DNA from: Arthrobacter pascens
GTDB lineage: Bacteria > Actinomycetota > Actinomycetes > Actinomycetales > Micrococcaceae
DNA: 64,000 nt
Reading direction: 5' to 3'
Assembly: GCF_030815585.1 (NCBI RefSeq)
Contig: NZ_JAUSWY010000001.1
Span: 3,658,001-3,722,000, forward strand
Shown here: positions 46,890-55,117 of the stretch, piece by piece
Numbering within the stretch: position 1 is the first letter of the stretch
Layout: the number at the start of each line of letters is the position of its first letter
Position numbers and translations under genes: made by a program
Notes under the pieces: generated by a model
Databases searched by the model: none
Told to the model about the DNA's origin: nothing
What the model saw: only the letters and a program-made list of their open reading frames with translations

Positions 46890-47605
46890 ACCAACCGGCG
46901 CACGGTCCGGCGGGGAAGAAGCTCCGTCCCGCGCGGACCAACGCCACTCGGCAGAGGCTCTTTGAGGCGTCGATGGAACTGATCGGTCAGCGCGGTGCCG
47001 CCGGAGTGACGGTGGACGAGATCGCGGCCGCCGCCGGAGTATCCAAGGGCACGGTCTACTACAATTTCGGCAGCAAATCCGATCTCATCGCGCAGCTGCT
47101 ACGGCATGGCGTGGACATCCTTAAAGCGCGCCTGCTGAGCGTGGGCCCCGGCGCGCACCCGAGTGTGGACCCCGGCGTAGGCCCCGGCGTGGGGCCCAGC
47201 GCGGGCGTGCCGGCCGACGCGACGGACGCTGATCCGGGAGCAGAACCCCTGCCGGATCCTCTGCAGGCCATGGAGGCCATGATCGGCCAGGCCATGGATT
47301 TTATGGCCGAGTACCCGTCGTTCGCCCGGTTGTGGGTGAGTGAAAACTGGCGCACGCCCAGTGAATGGCAAGACACCTTTGCCACACTCAGGGGCGAGCT
47401 GCTGGAGGTCATCGGCGCTGCCGTCGGGAGCGTGGCTGCTGTCTATCCGGTGGATGAGTCCATTTCGCGCGGAAGCCTGGAAACAGCGATCTTCGGTGCC
47501 TGCTTTGTGGTGGGGCTCGACCGTCAGACCTACAACCCGGAGCGCACCCGTGACCAAAGTGTTGCAGCAATCATGGCAATCATGCGCGGCTACGTGCTGA
47601 AGTAG
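46886..47605 (+). CDS. TetR/AcrR-family regulator
   Basis: The 239-residue protein has a TetR helix-turn-helix (TRQRLFEASMELIGQRGAAG, VDEIAAAAGVSKGTVYYNFG). Between helix 5 and the sensor body lies a low-complexity insert of about 40 residues (PGVGPGVGPSAGVPADATDA) not normal for the family. Its ATG overlaps the YhgE/Pip stop (ATGA). It probably binds the palindrome at 44105-44124 and represses its own unit. The inducer is unknown. Confidence 0.9.
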   Translation: MNQPAHGPAGKKLRPARTNATRQRLFEASMELIGQRGAAGVTVDEIAAAAGVSKGTVYYNFGSKSDLIAQLLRHGVDILKARLLSVGPGAHPSVDPGVGPGVGPSAGVPADATDADPGAEPLPDPLQAMEAMIGQAMDFMAEYPSFARLWVSENWRTPSEWQDTFATLRGELLEVIGAAVGSVAAVYPVDESISRGSLETAIFGACFVVGLDRQTYNPERTRDQSVAAIMAIMRGYVLK

Positions 47606-47619
47606 CTTTCCCCTCCGGG

Positions 47620-48336
47620 ATGATTAGCCACATGCGCCACATGGGGAACAGCGGAAAAATTGCCATCGCAGCGGCCCTTGCCGCCCTTGGCATGCTGGTG
47701 CTGACAGCCCTCACGCTGGAAGAATCCGTGATGTTCACTTTCCTGGGTCTGGTGGCGGTCGCTTATGTTGCGGCGGTTTCGGAGGTTTTTGCGCTGGGCC
47801 GCCACGTTGCCGTGCTGGCCGGCGGCGTGGGCACCAGCCTGACCATCGGATTCTCCATAGCCTTCCTGCGGATGTGGGGGCTGGCCTTCAACCAGGACCC
47901 GGCCGCTGTGGGCACGGCGGTAACCACCAAGGACTCCGATATCTACTTCTATCTGGCTGCCACCTCCGCGGCGGCCACCCTGTTGGTCCTGTTCGCAGGA
48001 GTGGTCTGGCCCGCAGGGAAACGCCGCCCGTCCGCGTCCCGGCGGAAGGTGCCCGCGAGGCGGCGGCCCAGCTCTCCGTCCCGGCGCCCGGCGCGCACCG
48101 GCACCAAGGCCGCCAGCGGCGCCCAGCGCAGTACAGGCCAGCGCACGTCGGCCCAGCGGGCTTCCGCTCAACGCACCTCAGGTTCACGCACGCCGGCGGC
48201 ACGGGTGCCGCCTGTGGAAGCCAAGCGGCCGTCGTCGTCGGCGTCCCCGGTCCGCAAACCGGCGCCGGCCACCACGTCCAAGCCCACACCCAAGGCGGCG
48301 TCCAAACCGGGCGCCAAGGCAGCTTCCCGGCGCTGA
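47620..48336 (+). CDS. Membrane protein with long basic Ala/Ser/Arg/Lys tail
   Basis: This protein of about 238 residues has three to four hydrophobic segments in the first 125 residues (IAIAAALAALGMLVLTALTL, FTFLGLVAVAYVAAVSEVFA, YFYLAATSAAATLLVLFAGV). A tail of about 110 residues rich in R, K, S, A and P follows (RRKVPARRRPSSPSRRPART; ending KAASKPGAKAASRR). The family is not recognised. The tail resembles histone-H1-like or nucleic-acid/polyanion-binding low complexity. The final 169 bases overlap the convergent EamA gene. The start is uncertain: an ATG at 47620 or ATGs a few codons later. Confidence 0.65.
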   Translation: MISHMRHMGNSGKIAIAAALAALGMLVLTALTLEESVMFTFLGLVAVAYVAAVSEVFALGRHVAVLAGGVGTSLTIGFSIAFLRMWGLAFNQDPAAVGTAVTTKDSDIYFYLAATSAAATLLVLFAGVVWPAGKRRPSASRRKVPARRRPSSPSRRPARTGTKAASGAQRSTGQRTSAQRASAQRTSGSRTPAARVPPVEAKRPSSSASPVRKPAPATTSKPTPKAASKPGAKAASRR

Positions 48337-49211
48337 GGCCTTGTGCCCGCTCCGGTGAGCACCGCCGTCGCCACCCCGCCCAGGAGGAGCAAACCGCCAG
48401 CCAGTTCTGCAGGCGTCGGCACCTCCCCCAGAGCCAGCCACGCGGCGCTCATCCCCACCACCGGCACCAGGAGGGTGAAAGGCACCACGGCCGACGACGG
48501 ATAGCTGGCCAGCAGCCGGTTCCAGATTCCGTAACCCACCAGCGACGCGAAGACTGCTGTATACAGGGCGCTCCCGATGGTGGCCGGCTGCAGGTCAGCC
48601 AGCGTTCCTATGACGGCGGCCGGGCCGTCGATGATCAGCGAAAGTCCGGCGAGGGGCAGCGGCACCACAGCACCGGACCAGACCACCAGTCCCAGCCCTG
48701 AGGCGGCTCTGGCCTTGCGGGCGATGACGTTCCCGGCAGCCCAGGACAGCGCAGCGCCCAGCACGATGATCAGCGGAAGCACTGGCGCCACGGCGCTGCG
48801 GCCCGCGGCCACGACAGCCAGTCCAGCCACACCAAGTACGACGCCGGCCAACTGGCGCCCGCTGGGGCGCTCGCCGAGGAAACCGGCCGCAAGCAGGACT
48901 GTGAGCAGCACTTGCGCCTGGAGTACCAGCGAGGCGAGGCCCGCCGGCATGCCAAGCGCCATGGCCAGGTAGAGGAGGCCGAACTGACCTGCACTCATAA
49001 AGAGGCCGACGCCGATAATCGCCTTCCAGCTCACGTCCGGCTTCCGCACAAAAAGGATCCACGGGAAGACAACCAGGACGAAACGCATGGCGACGAACAG
49101 CAACGGAGGAACGTCGCGGCCGTTGGCGTGCAGGCCGACGTCGATAGCGACGAAATTCAGGCCCCACAGGACGGCGACCAAAGCAGCGAGGCAGGAATGG
49201 CGAAGGTTCAC
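48168..49211 (-). CDS. EamA/RhaT-family metabolite exporter (DMT superfamily)
   Basis: This protein of about 347 residues starts at GTG 49211 (VNLRHSCLAAL) after GGGAGC. It has ten hydrophobic segments as two EamA repeats (LVAVLWGLNFVAIDVGL; later LSWAAGNVIARKARAAS and LLVPVVGMSAAWLALGE). Such proteins export amino acids or other metabolites. The last 55 or so residues beyond the tenth helix are a polar Gly/Asp-rich tail lying antisense to the basic tail of the gene above, so it may be an overrun past the ancestral stop. It is divergent from a LysR gene. Confidence 0.87.
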   Translation of the reverse strand: MNLRHSCLAALVAVLWGLNFVAIDVGLHANGRDVPPLLFVAMRFVLVVFPWILFVRKPDVSWKAIIGVGLFMSAGQFGLLYLAMALGMPAGLASLVLQAQVLLTVLLAAGFLGERPSGRQLAGVVLGVAGLAVVAAGRSAVAPVLPLIIVLGAALSWAAGNVIARKARAASGLGLVVWSGAVVPLPLAGLSLIIDGPAAVIGTLADLQPATIGSALYTAVFASLVGYGIWNRLLASYPSSAVVPFTLLVPVVGMSAAWLALGEVPTPAELAGGLLLLGGVATAVLTGAGTRPQRREAALAPGLDAALGVGLDVVAGAGLRTGDADDDGRLASTGGTRAAGVREPEVR

Positions 49212-49284
49212 GCTCCCAACTTTCGCAGAGGAGAAAATGAAGCACCAGCATTGAATTCTTCCGTCTACCATGTACCTTTGCTTC

Positions 49285-50214
49285 ATGATTGACATCGGAT
49301 CTCTCCGCGCGCTGGCGGCGATTGAGCAGCACGGTTCCGTCATCGCAGCATCGGACGTCATGGGCTTCAGCCCGTCCGCCGTCTCCCAGCAGGTGAAGAA
49401 GCTGGAGAAGCAGACAGGCTTCGCGGTCCTGGAGCGGCGTGGCCGCGGAGTCCTGCTGACCGAGCGCGGGCAGGCCCTGGCTGCCTACGGCCGGAGGATT
49501 CTCGCCGAGCTGGAAGAGCTGCAGTCAACACTGCTGGCCGATCCTGCCAAGCCAAGTGGCCACCTGAAGATTGTGTCCTTCTCCACCGCCTGCCGCGGCT
49601 TGGTGGGGCCGGTGCTGGGGAGGCTGGCCTCCTCCGGAACCGAGCTGGATGTCAGTGTGCTGGCTGAGGACCCGCGCGAAGCGGTGGCCCGGGTGGCCAA
49701 CGGCGAGGCCGATCTGGGCGTGGTGCACAACTGGAACTCCGTCCCATTGGTGATCCCTGAACACCTGAGCCTGGAATGGCTCTGTGAGGACATCGCGGAC
49801 CTGCTGGTGCACAGCAGCCACCCACTGGCCGGGCGGGACGCGGTGGAACCGGCCGACCTGGTTGACGAGCGCTGGATCAGCACCCCGCACGGGGCCATCT
49901 GCAACGAGGCGCTGCTCCGGATCTTTGCCGACCTGGGCCGCGTGCCGGACATCAGGGTCTACGATCCGGACTTCGCCACCCACCTCGCCCTGGTGGAACA
50001 GGCGGCGGTGGTGGCGCTGGTCCCCCGGCTCGGCAGGCCAGCCCTTCCAGTGGACGTGGTCTCCGTACCCGTGGTCAACCCGGTGCAGGCGCGCCAGGTG
50101 GGCATGGTGCACCGCAGGACCATGACGGCAAGCCCGGGGATCCGGCACGTCGCAGGGCTGCTGCGGGAGATCGCCGCCCGCGGAGGTGCAGCTAGTGGGC
50201 GCGCGGAACCTTGA
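49285..50214 (+). CDS. LysR-family transcriptional regulator
   Basis: The 309-residue protein starts at the ATG 49285 with the LysR HTH (LRALAAIEQHGSVIAASDVM, SPSAVSQQVKKLEKQTGFAV) and an effector domain (LKIVSFSTACRGLVGPVLGR, DLGVVHNW). It is divergent from the EamA exporter with 73 bases between the starts, the usual layout for a LysR controlling an exporter in response to the exported compound. ATGAAGCA (49237-49244) and TGCTTCAT (49279-49286) form an inverted repeat in that gap. Confidence 0.9.
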   Translation: MIDIGSLRALAAIEQHGSVIAASDVMGFSPSAVSQQVKKLEKQTGFAVLERRGRGVLLTERGQALAAYGRRILAELEELQSTLLADPAKPSGHLKIVSFSTACRGLVGPVLGRLASSGTELDVSVLAEDPREAVARVANGEADLGVVHNWNSVPLVIPEHLSLEWLCEDIADLLVHSSHPLAGRDAVEPADLVDERWISTPHGAICNEALLRIFADLGRVPDIRVYDPDFATHLALVEQAAVVALVPRLGRPALPVDVVSVPVVNPVQARQVGMVHRRTMTASPGIRHVAGLLREIAARGGAASGRAEP

Positions 50215-50719
50215 ACCTGGTCAGCCGGGCGTCCTGACCGTCCAGCTCCGCCCAGGATTTTTGTGTTTCCAGGACGGTGAGCGCGCTGGTGGGATACCTG
50301 GTGGCGGCGTCCATGTAGGCGTCGTGGTTGGAGTCCCGCGATGCCAGGTGCATGGCGAGGTCCTGGACTCCAGGCATGTGCGAGATGAGCATCAAGGTGG
50401 TGACGGTGTCCGGCACATGGTTGACCACCGTGAGCATGCGCAGCGCAGAGGCGGCGTATAGGCCCTCCTCAAGTTTCGGCGTCGGGGCCTTGTCCCCCAG
50501 CTCGGAGCACACCCAGGTGCAGGTCTGGCGGGTCCGCAGGGCACTGGAACACAGGATGAAGTCGGGGACGATGCCGTGCTTGACCAGCCACCTCCCGGCC
50601 AGCGGCGCTTCGCGGTGCCCGCGCTCCTCCAACGGCCGTTCGTGATCCGCCACACCGCCCGGCCAGTCGGCCTTGGCGTGCCGCATGATCACCAGGCGTT
50701 TGATGTGGTGGTCGCTCAT
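50192..50719 (-). CDS. Histidine phosphatase SixA-like
   Basis: The 175-residue protein has the RHG-type motif LVIMRHAKADWP near residue 12, the second-site arginine in CSSALRTRQT, and the histidine LMLISHMPGVQDL. These fit the SixA branch, which removes phosphate from phosphohistidine proteins or small substrates. I chose ATG 50719 with GGGAG upstream. The 3' end overlaps the LysR gene end by 23 bases (convergent). Confidence 0.88.
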   Translation of the reverse strand: MSDHHIKRLVIMRHAKADWPGGVADHERPLEERGHREAPLAGRWLVKHGIVPDFILCSSALRTRQTCTWVCSELGDKAPTPKLEEGLYAASALRMLTVVNHVPDTVTTLMLISHMPGVQDLAMHLASRDSNHDAYMDAATRYPTSALTVLETQKSWAELDGQDARLTRFKVPRAH

Positions 50720-50892
50720 GCTCCCAAGCCTATCGCCAGTCAATTAGCCGCGGAGCCGTCGAACCAAAGCCGCGGAGGCCAAACACTCACGAGCCCGGAC
50801 GCGCGAAAGCGGCATTTCGCGTAGTGAGGACGCTGCAGCGAAGCGGGACATCCCGATAGCGCCGTTGTTGCGCGGGGCCACGCCGTCAGGGT

Positions 50893-50920
50893 TCCCTGGC
50901 CGAGCTTGCGAGGCTAGGGG
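50893..50920. repeat. Intergenic stem-loop with loop GAGCTTGCGA (copy 3)
   Basis: TCCCTGGCC (50893-50901), loop GAGCTTGCGA (50902-50911) and GGCTAGGGG form a stem nearly identical to the element at 38546-38573. Both are preceded by AGGGT and followed by a G-rich stretch (GGTGGGGA/CGATGGGGA). Confidence 0.7.
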
Positions 50921-50969
50921 GACGGTGGGGAGGTACGAGCGCAGGCGCAGAGGGATCGTGCCGCGAAAG

Positions 50970-51007
50970 CGAAAGCGGCCGTCCCCATTCGAGGAAGGCC
51001 GCTTTCG
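50970..51007 (-). terminator. Terminator of the winged-helix gene
   Basis: CGAAAGCGGCC at 50970-50980 pairs perfectly with GGCCGCTTTCG at 50997-51007, just beyond the stop on the minus strand. The region 50744-50969 otherwise holds a CGCGAAA/TTTCGCG hairpin near 50800 and the repeat above. Confidence 0.65.
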
Positions 51008-51020
51008 TGCGCCGTTAAGG

Positions 51021-51884
51021 CTAGATCGAGTATTCCGGAGCGGCCCAGACCACAACTTCGGGGTGCTCGTAGAATCGGTAGCCCTGGCCGCGGACGGTGC
51101 GCACGGTGTTCGCGAGGCGGCCCAGCTTGGAGCGGAGGCGGCGGATGTGGACGTCGATGGTCCGCTCGTTGGGGACCTCTTCGGCGTTGCGCCACAGGCC
51201 TTCGAGGAGTTCGTCGCGGCCCACGGTGCGGGTGCCGTTCTCCACGAGGTAGTTCAGCAGTTCGAACTCCTTGAACGTCAGGTTCAGGGATTCACCGTCC
51301 AGGTGTACCTCGCGGCGGGCGAGGTCGATCAGGACGCCGGACGGACGCGGGTCCTGCGGCTGCAGCCGGGTGGTTTCGGTGCGCTGGCGTGCGTTCACGG
51401 TGGGGTCACCGAATGTGGAACGGACGACGTCGAGTGCGGAACCAGGGGTGCTGGCCGGCGCCACGGCAACAGCGGCATAGCTCTCGGCACCGGATACCAG
51501 GGACTGTGCGTAGGCACGGATTTCCTGGGCAAGCTTTGCAATGGAGGTTCCGGCGGCGGCTGCGGTTTCCTCGTCGATGCCCATGTACAGGACAAAGCCC
51601 CTGGCCACGTTGTCGTTGGCCACCGGCCTGACGGTGTTTGGCCCTGCCACCACAGGAGTTGGCGCGGTCATGGGTGCCGCCTCCGCTGGCTGTACGGCGC
51701 GGAGCTGTCCGTAGGAGTTGGGGTTGTAGCCCTGGGGTGCGTAGCCAGGAGCCGGGAAGCTGGTGCCGGGGGCTGCCGGGGCGAACGCCGGACGGGCGCC
51801 GAATCCTTGGCGGAGACCGGACTGCTGGCCGGGCTTGCTGGCGTTACGGACAGAGATGTGGACGTATCCGGATGCAACTGACAT
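51021..51884 (-). CDS. Winged-helix (OmpR-type C-terminal) DNA-binding protein without receiver domain
   Basis: The 287-residue protein has a C-terminal Trans_reg_C domain (LIDLARREVHLDGESLNLTF, FELLNYLVENG, RTIDVHIRRLRSKLG, VRTVRGQGYRFY). The first 180 residues are proline/alanine-rich plus a segment GFVLYMGIDEETAAAAGTSI of unknown fold. No phosphorylation site is present, so it is not a classical response regulator. It may act constitutively or sense through the N-terminus. The gene is divergent from the two-component system across a 695-base AT-richer gap. Confidence 0.82.
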   Translation of the reverse strand: MSVASGYVHISVRNASKPGQQSGLRQGFGARPAFAPAAPGTSFPAPGYAPQGYNPNSYGQLRAVQPAEAAPMTAPTPVVAGPNTVRPVANDNVARGFVLYMGIDEETAAAAGTSIAKLAQEIRAYAQSLVSGAESYAAVAVAPASTPGSALDVVRSTFGDPTVNARQRTETTRLQPQDPRPSGVLIDLARREVHLDGESLNLTFKEFELLNYLVENGTRTVGRDELLEGLWRNAEEVPNERTIDVHIRRLRSKLGRLANTVRTVRGQGYRFYEHPEVVVWAAPEYSI

Positions 51885-52579
51885 GGAATGCTTACCTCAA
51901 TGTGAATGGCCGTCATCGCGGCTCGAATGCTGGATCCCCGCAATGGACCTTGGGGAGGGGCGCCCGACGCTGGGCTTGGGGGCGAATGCCTAAGAAGAAC
52001 TTCCTTGGGTATGAAGGTCAGGCGTGCATTCGACAACAGCGCATGTCGACAGCAGCGGGTGTGCTGGGCCAATATTCTGCGGCTGCAGGTGCTGTTGAGT
52101 ACTTGTTCACATTTGAAAGTGTGCAACGTAACAATGCGAACTTGCAAGTAACAAAGCACGGATCGTTCCGCATAGTGAGACGAAATCCGCGAATGTGTCT
52201 TAGATCACGATTCTGGCGCGTCGATAAAATAACAGATGCTATCCCGAACGAATGGTCGAAAACCTCGTTATGGCGAATTTTCTTCGATCATTAGTCCCTA
52301 GTTGCCGATTCAATTCATTGCACATGGATTTGCTGGAATTGGGCGCCGCGTTTGGCTGCTGTGTCCAGCCGTGCCGGAATCTGGACAGAAAAATGTCCGG
52401 AGCAACGCTCCAGAGCAGCCAGAAGTGCTGGGCTGAGCGCAGTCCATCAAGGCTGCGGCTCCGATGTTTGCTGTTGGAGAAGCGCCTCCGCGGCCCTCCC
52501 AGCTCGCTAGGCTGGGATTCACAGCCTGCGCACAGGAACCCCAAAGCGCGGGCTAACCAAGAGATCGGAGAGTTGTCCC
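51885..52579. promoter_or_regulatory. Long AT-richer intergenic region with CRP-like site
   Basis: This 695-base gap between divergent regulator genes holds no convincing gene on either strand; the short open frames start without ribosome sites and look like no known protein. TGTGTCTTAGATCACG at 52194-52209 fits the actinobacterial CRP/GlxR pattern TGTGA-N2-TA-N2-TCACA with changes at the inner T and the final G. Much of 52080-52330 is clearly less GC-rich than the flanking genes, as promoters often are. Confidence 0.4.
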
Positions 52580-53320
52580 ATGGCCACTTCGCACTCCATG
52601 ACAAGCAACCTCCCCCAGCTCATCCACCCTGACGGCTCCCCCATCCGTGCCTTGGTGGTTGACGATGAACCAAGTCTCTCGGAACTCATGAGCATGGGGC
52701 TGCGCATGGCCGGCTGGTCTGTGGCCGTGGCCGCGGATGGCCCCGAAGCCGTGAAGCTCGCCAAGGAGTTCCGTCCAGACGTCCTGGTGCTTGACGTGAT
52801 GCTGCCAGGGTTCGACGGCGTTGAGCTGCTGAGCAGGATCCGCACCTTTGCGCCGGAGGTTCCCGCGCTCTTCCTGACCGCCAAGGATGCAGTCCAGGAC
52901 AGGATCCTGGGACTGGCGGCAGGCGGGGACGACTACGTGACCAAGCCCTTCAGCATGGAGGAGGTCCTGCTCCGGCTGCACCGGCTGGTGCAGCGGTCCG
53001 GCGTGGCCGCGATGGACACCTCGGAGCTGGTTGTGGGCGATCTTGTCCTCAACATCGACACCCGCGAGGTGACCCGTGCCGGCGATGAACTCCAGCTCAC
53101 GGCCACGCAGTTTGAACTGCTCCGGTACCTCATGGAGAATCCCAAGCGTGTGATCAGCAAGGCCCAGATCCTGGACCGCGTCTGGGACTATGACTTCGGC
53201 GGGCAGGCCAACATTGTGGAGCTCTACATCTCCTACCTGCGCAAGAAAGTGGACGCCGTGCATCCGCCAATGATCCACACCGTGCGCGGGGCCGGATATG
53301 TCATCAAGCCGGCGGACTAG
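52580..53320 (+). CDS. OmpR/PhoB-family response regulator
   Basis: The 246-residue protein has a receiver domain with acidic pocket D28-D29, phosphoacceptor D72 in VLVLDVMLPGFDG, threonine in FLTAKD and lysine in YVTKPFS. A winged helix follows (REVTRAGDELQLTATQFELL, IVELYISYLRKKVD, HTVRGAGYVIKPA). It is preceded by GGAGAG and followed after 3 bases by its kinase. The arrangement resembles the mycobacterial TcrA/MprA group. Targets are not visible, though the riboswitch-controlled gene downstream is a neighbour. Confidence 0.95.
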   Translation: MATSHSMTSNLPQLIHPDGSPIRALVVDDEPSLSELMSMGLRMAGWSVAVAADGPEAVKLAKEFRPDVLVLDVMLPGFDGVELLSRIRTFAPEVPALFLTAKDAVQDRILGLAAGGDDYVTKPFSMEEVLLRLHRLVQRSGVAAMDTSELVVGDLVLNIDTREVTRAGDELQLTATQFELLRYLMENPKRVISKAQILDRVWDYDFGGQANIVELYISYLRKKVDAVHPPMIHTVRGAGYVIKPAD

Positions 53321-53323
53321 GCC

Positions 53324-54859
53324 ATGCCATCGCTGTCCGGCGTGGCGCGCATGCCTGGCCGAAGCTGGCTGAAGCCTGCCACCTGGCACCTGCGTACCCG
53401 CCTGGTCCTGGTGGCCATGGCCCTGCTGGTGGCCATCTGCGGTGCCGTGGGGCTGTTCAGCTATGCGTCCATGGATTCCTTTCTCACAAGACAGCTTGAC
53501 GACCAGCTGAAACAGGCAGCGTCCCGCTCGAATGATCCCGGCCGGCCTCCGTTGGGCGGCTTCAACAGCGGGCGGGACCCGCTTGATGCCCGGGGTCAGA
53601 GCGTGGGCACGCTTAATGCGCGGATCCTGAACGGACAGGTGAACAGTGCGGGCTTCCTGGCCTCGGACACCACCCGCTCTCCGCTCTCGAGCGGGGACAA
53701 GGAAATCCTGCTGTCCCTGCAGCGCAACACCACCCCGGTGGAGCGCACTCTGTCCAACGGCGACTACAGGCTGGTGGCCGTCGCAACCACATATGGAGAC
53801 GTTCTGGTGACCGGGCTCCCGCTCGCGGCCAAGGAGAGCACCCTGACATCGCTGGTGTGGACCTTTGTGTCTGTTTCGCTGGGCGGGCTTGTTCTGATCG
53901 GTCTGGCAGGGACCGTACTGATCCGGCGCACCATGAAGCCTTTGGAGCAGCTCTCCGAGGTCGCCACCCGCGTTTCGCGGCTCCCGCTGGATGCGGGTGA
54001 GGTGGCACTCGCGGTGCGCGTTCCGCCGTCGAACGCCAACCCAGGGACCGAAGTGGGCAGCGTGGGCCACGCCCTCAACCTCATGCTGGACAACGTTGCG
54101 CGCGCGCTGGAGGCGAGGCAGCAGAGCGAGACCAAAGTCCGGCAGTTCGTTGCCGATGCGTCCCATGAACTGCGCACTCCGCTGACCGCCATCCGCGGCT
54201 ACACCGAGCTGATGCGGATGACCGAGAACTTCACTCCGGACGGCCGGAAGTCCTTGGCAAGGGTCCAGAGTCAGTCCGAGCGCATGACCACCCTGGTGGA
54301 GGACCTGCTCCTGCTCGCCAGGCTTGATGAGGGCCAGCCGCTGAAGCTCAGCGAGGTGGACCTCACGCAGCTTGTGATCGAGACTGTCAGCGACGAGAAG
54401 GTCATTGCCCCGGATCACCATTGGCATCTCGAGCTCCCGGACGAGCCACTGGTGGTGAACGGTGATGCATCGCAGCTCCGCCAGGTGCTGGTGAACCTGC
54501 TCTCCAACGCACGCAAACATACGGCGCCGGGGACCACTGTGGTCACCGGAGTCCTGAAGTCCGCCGACAGCAGCGCAGTGATAACCGTAACCGACGACGG
54601 CGGGGGCATTCCGCCGGAATTCGTGGACCACGTTTTCTCGCGGTTTGCCCGCGCAGACGCGGCCCGTACGGGCACGGCTCCCGCGTCCGGTCCTGCCGCC
54701 TCTGAGGGCACCAGCGGCCTTGGCCTGTCCATTGTCCAGTCCATCGTGGAAGCCCACGGCGGCAGCGTGGAGGTGACGTCGCGGCCCGGCCGAACCGAGT
54801 TCGCGCTGCGGCTGCCCATCAAGACGGACACAACGCAAGGCAACGCACCGGCGTCGTGA
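53324..54859 (+). CDS. Sensor histidine kinase
   Basis: The 511-residue kinase has an N-terminal helix (LVLVAMALLVAICGAVGLF), an outer sensor of about 130 residues, a second helix (VSVSLGGLVLIGLAGTVLI), HAMP, and an H-box with H281 (VADASHELRTPLTAIRGY). The ATPase boxes are N (VNLLSNARKHTAPG), G1 (VTDDGGGIPPEF) and G2 (GTSGLGLSIVQSIVEAHGG). It should phosphorylate the adjacent response regulator. The signal is unknown. Confidence 0.95.
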   Translation: MPSLSGVARMPGRSWLKPATWHLRTRLVLVAMALLVAICGAVGLFSYASMDSFLTRQLDDQLKQAASRSNDPGRPPLGGFNSGRDPLDARGQSVGTLNARILNGQVNSAGFLASDTTRSPLSSGDKEILLSLQRNTTPVERTLSNGDYRLVAVATTYGDVLVTGLPLAAKESTLTSLVWTFVSVSLGGLVLIGLAGTVLIRRTMKPLEQLSEVATRVSRLPLDAGEVALAVRVPPSNANPGTEVGSVGHALNLMLDNVARALEARQQSETKVRQFVADASHELRTPLTAIRGYTELMRMTENFTPDGRKSLARVQSQSERMTTLVEDLLLLARLDEGQPLKLSEVDLTQLVIETVSDEKVIAPDHHWHLELPDEPLVVNGDASQLRQVLVNLLSNARKHTAPGTTVVTGVLKSADSSAVITVTDDGGGIPPEFVDHVFSRFARADAARTGTAPASGPAASEGTSGLGLSIVQSIVEAHGGSVEVTSRPGRTEFALRLPIKTDTTQGNAPAS

Positions 54860-54944
54860 TCTCTGTTACCAAAATGTGACTTTAGCGGCAGGCTCCTGTA
54901 CCGTCGATAAGGTGCGGTTCCCGTTGGGACCGCATATCCGGATG

Positions 54945-55103
54945 GACGCCAAGCTCTGCCGCTTCCCGGATTCTTCTTGACCAGGCAGAGGCGGGGGACC
55001 CAGAGTCCCGGGCATTGATTGCCCTTGGGGTTAAGCCAGCATGTGATTTTCCGTGTGGCCGGATGCCCTCATCCGAACCCGACAGCTAACTCCGCAGGTG
55101 TTG
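54945..55103 (+). ncRNA. ydaO/yuaA-type c-di-AMP riboswitch
   Basis: The leader has conserved ydaO blocks in order: GCTCTGCCGCTTCCCGGA, GCGGGGGACCCA (54991-55002), GGGGTTAAGCC and finally CCGAACCCGACAGCTAAC followed by TCCGCAGG (to 55098). In actinobacteria this riboswitch stands before cell-wall hydrolase and resuscitation-promoting-factor genes and shuts them off when c-di-AMP is high. The boundaries are approximate. The start codon of the regulated gene is at 55118. Confidence 0.88.
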
Positions 55104-55117
55104 AGAGGCGATCCATC

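Noticed and set aside
52239..52604. Small gene of 121 codons on the minus strand in the long gap
   Set aside because: No ribosome site, a composition unlike neighbouring proteins and overlap with the response-regulator start.
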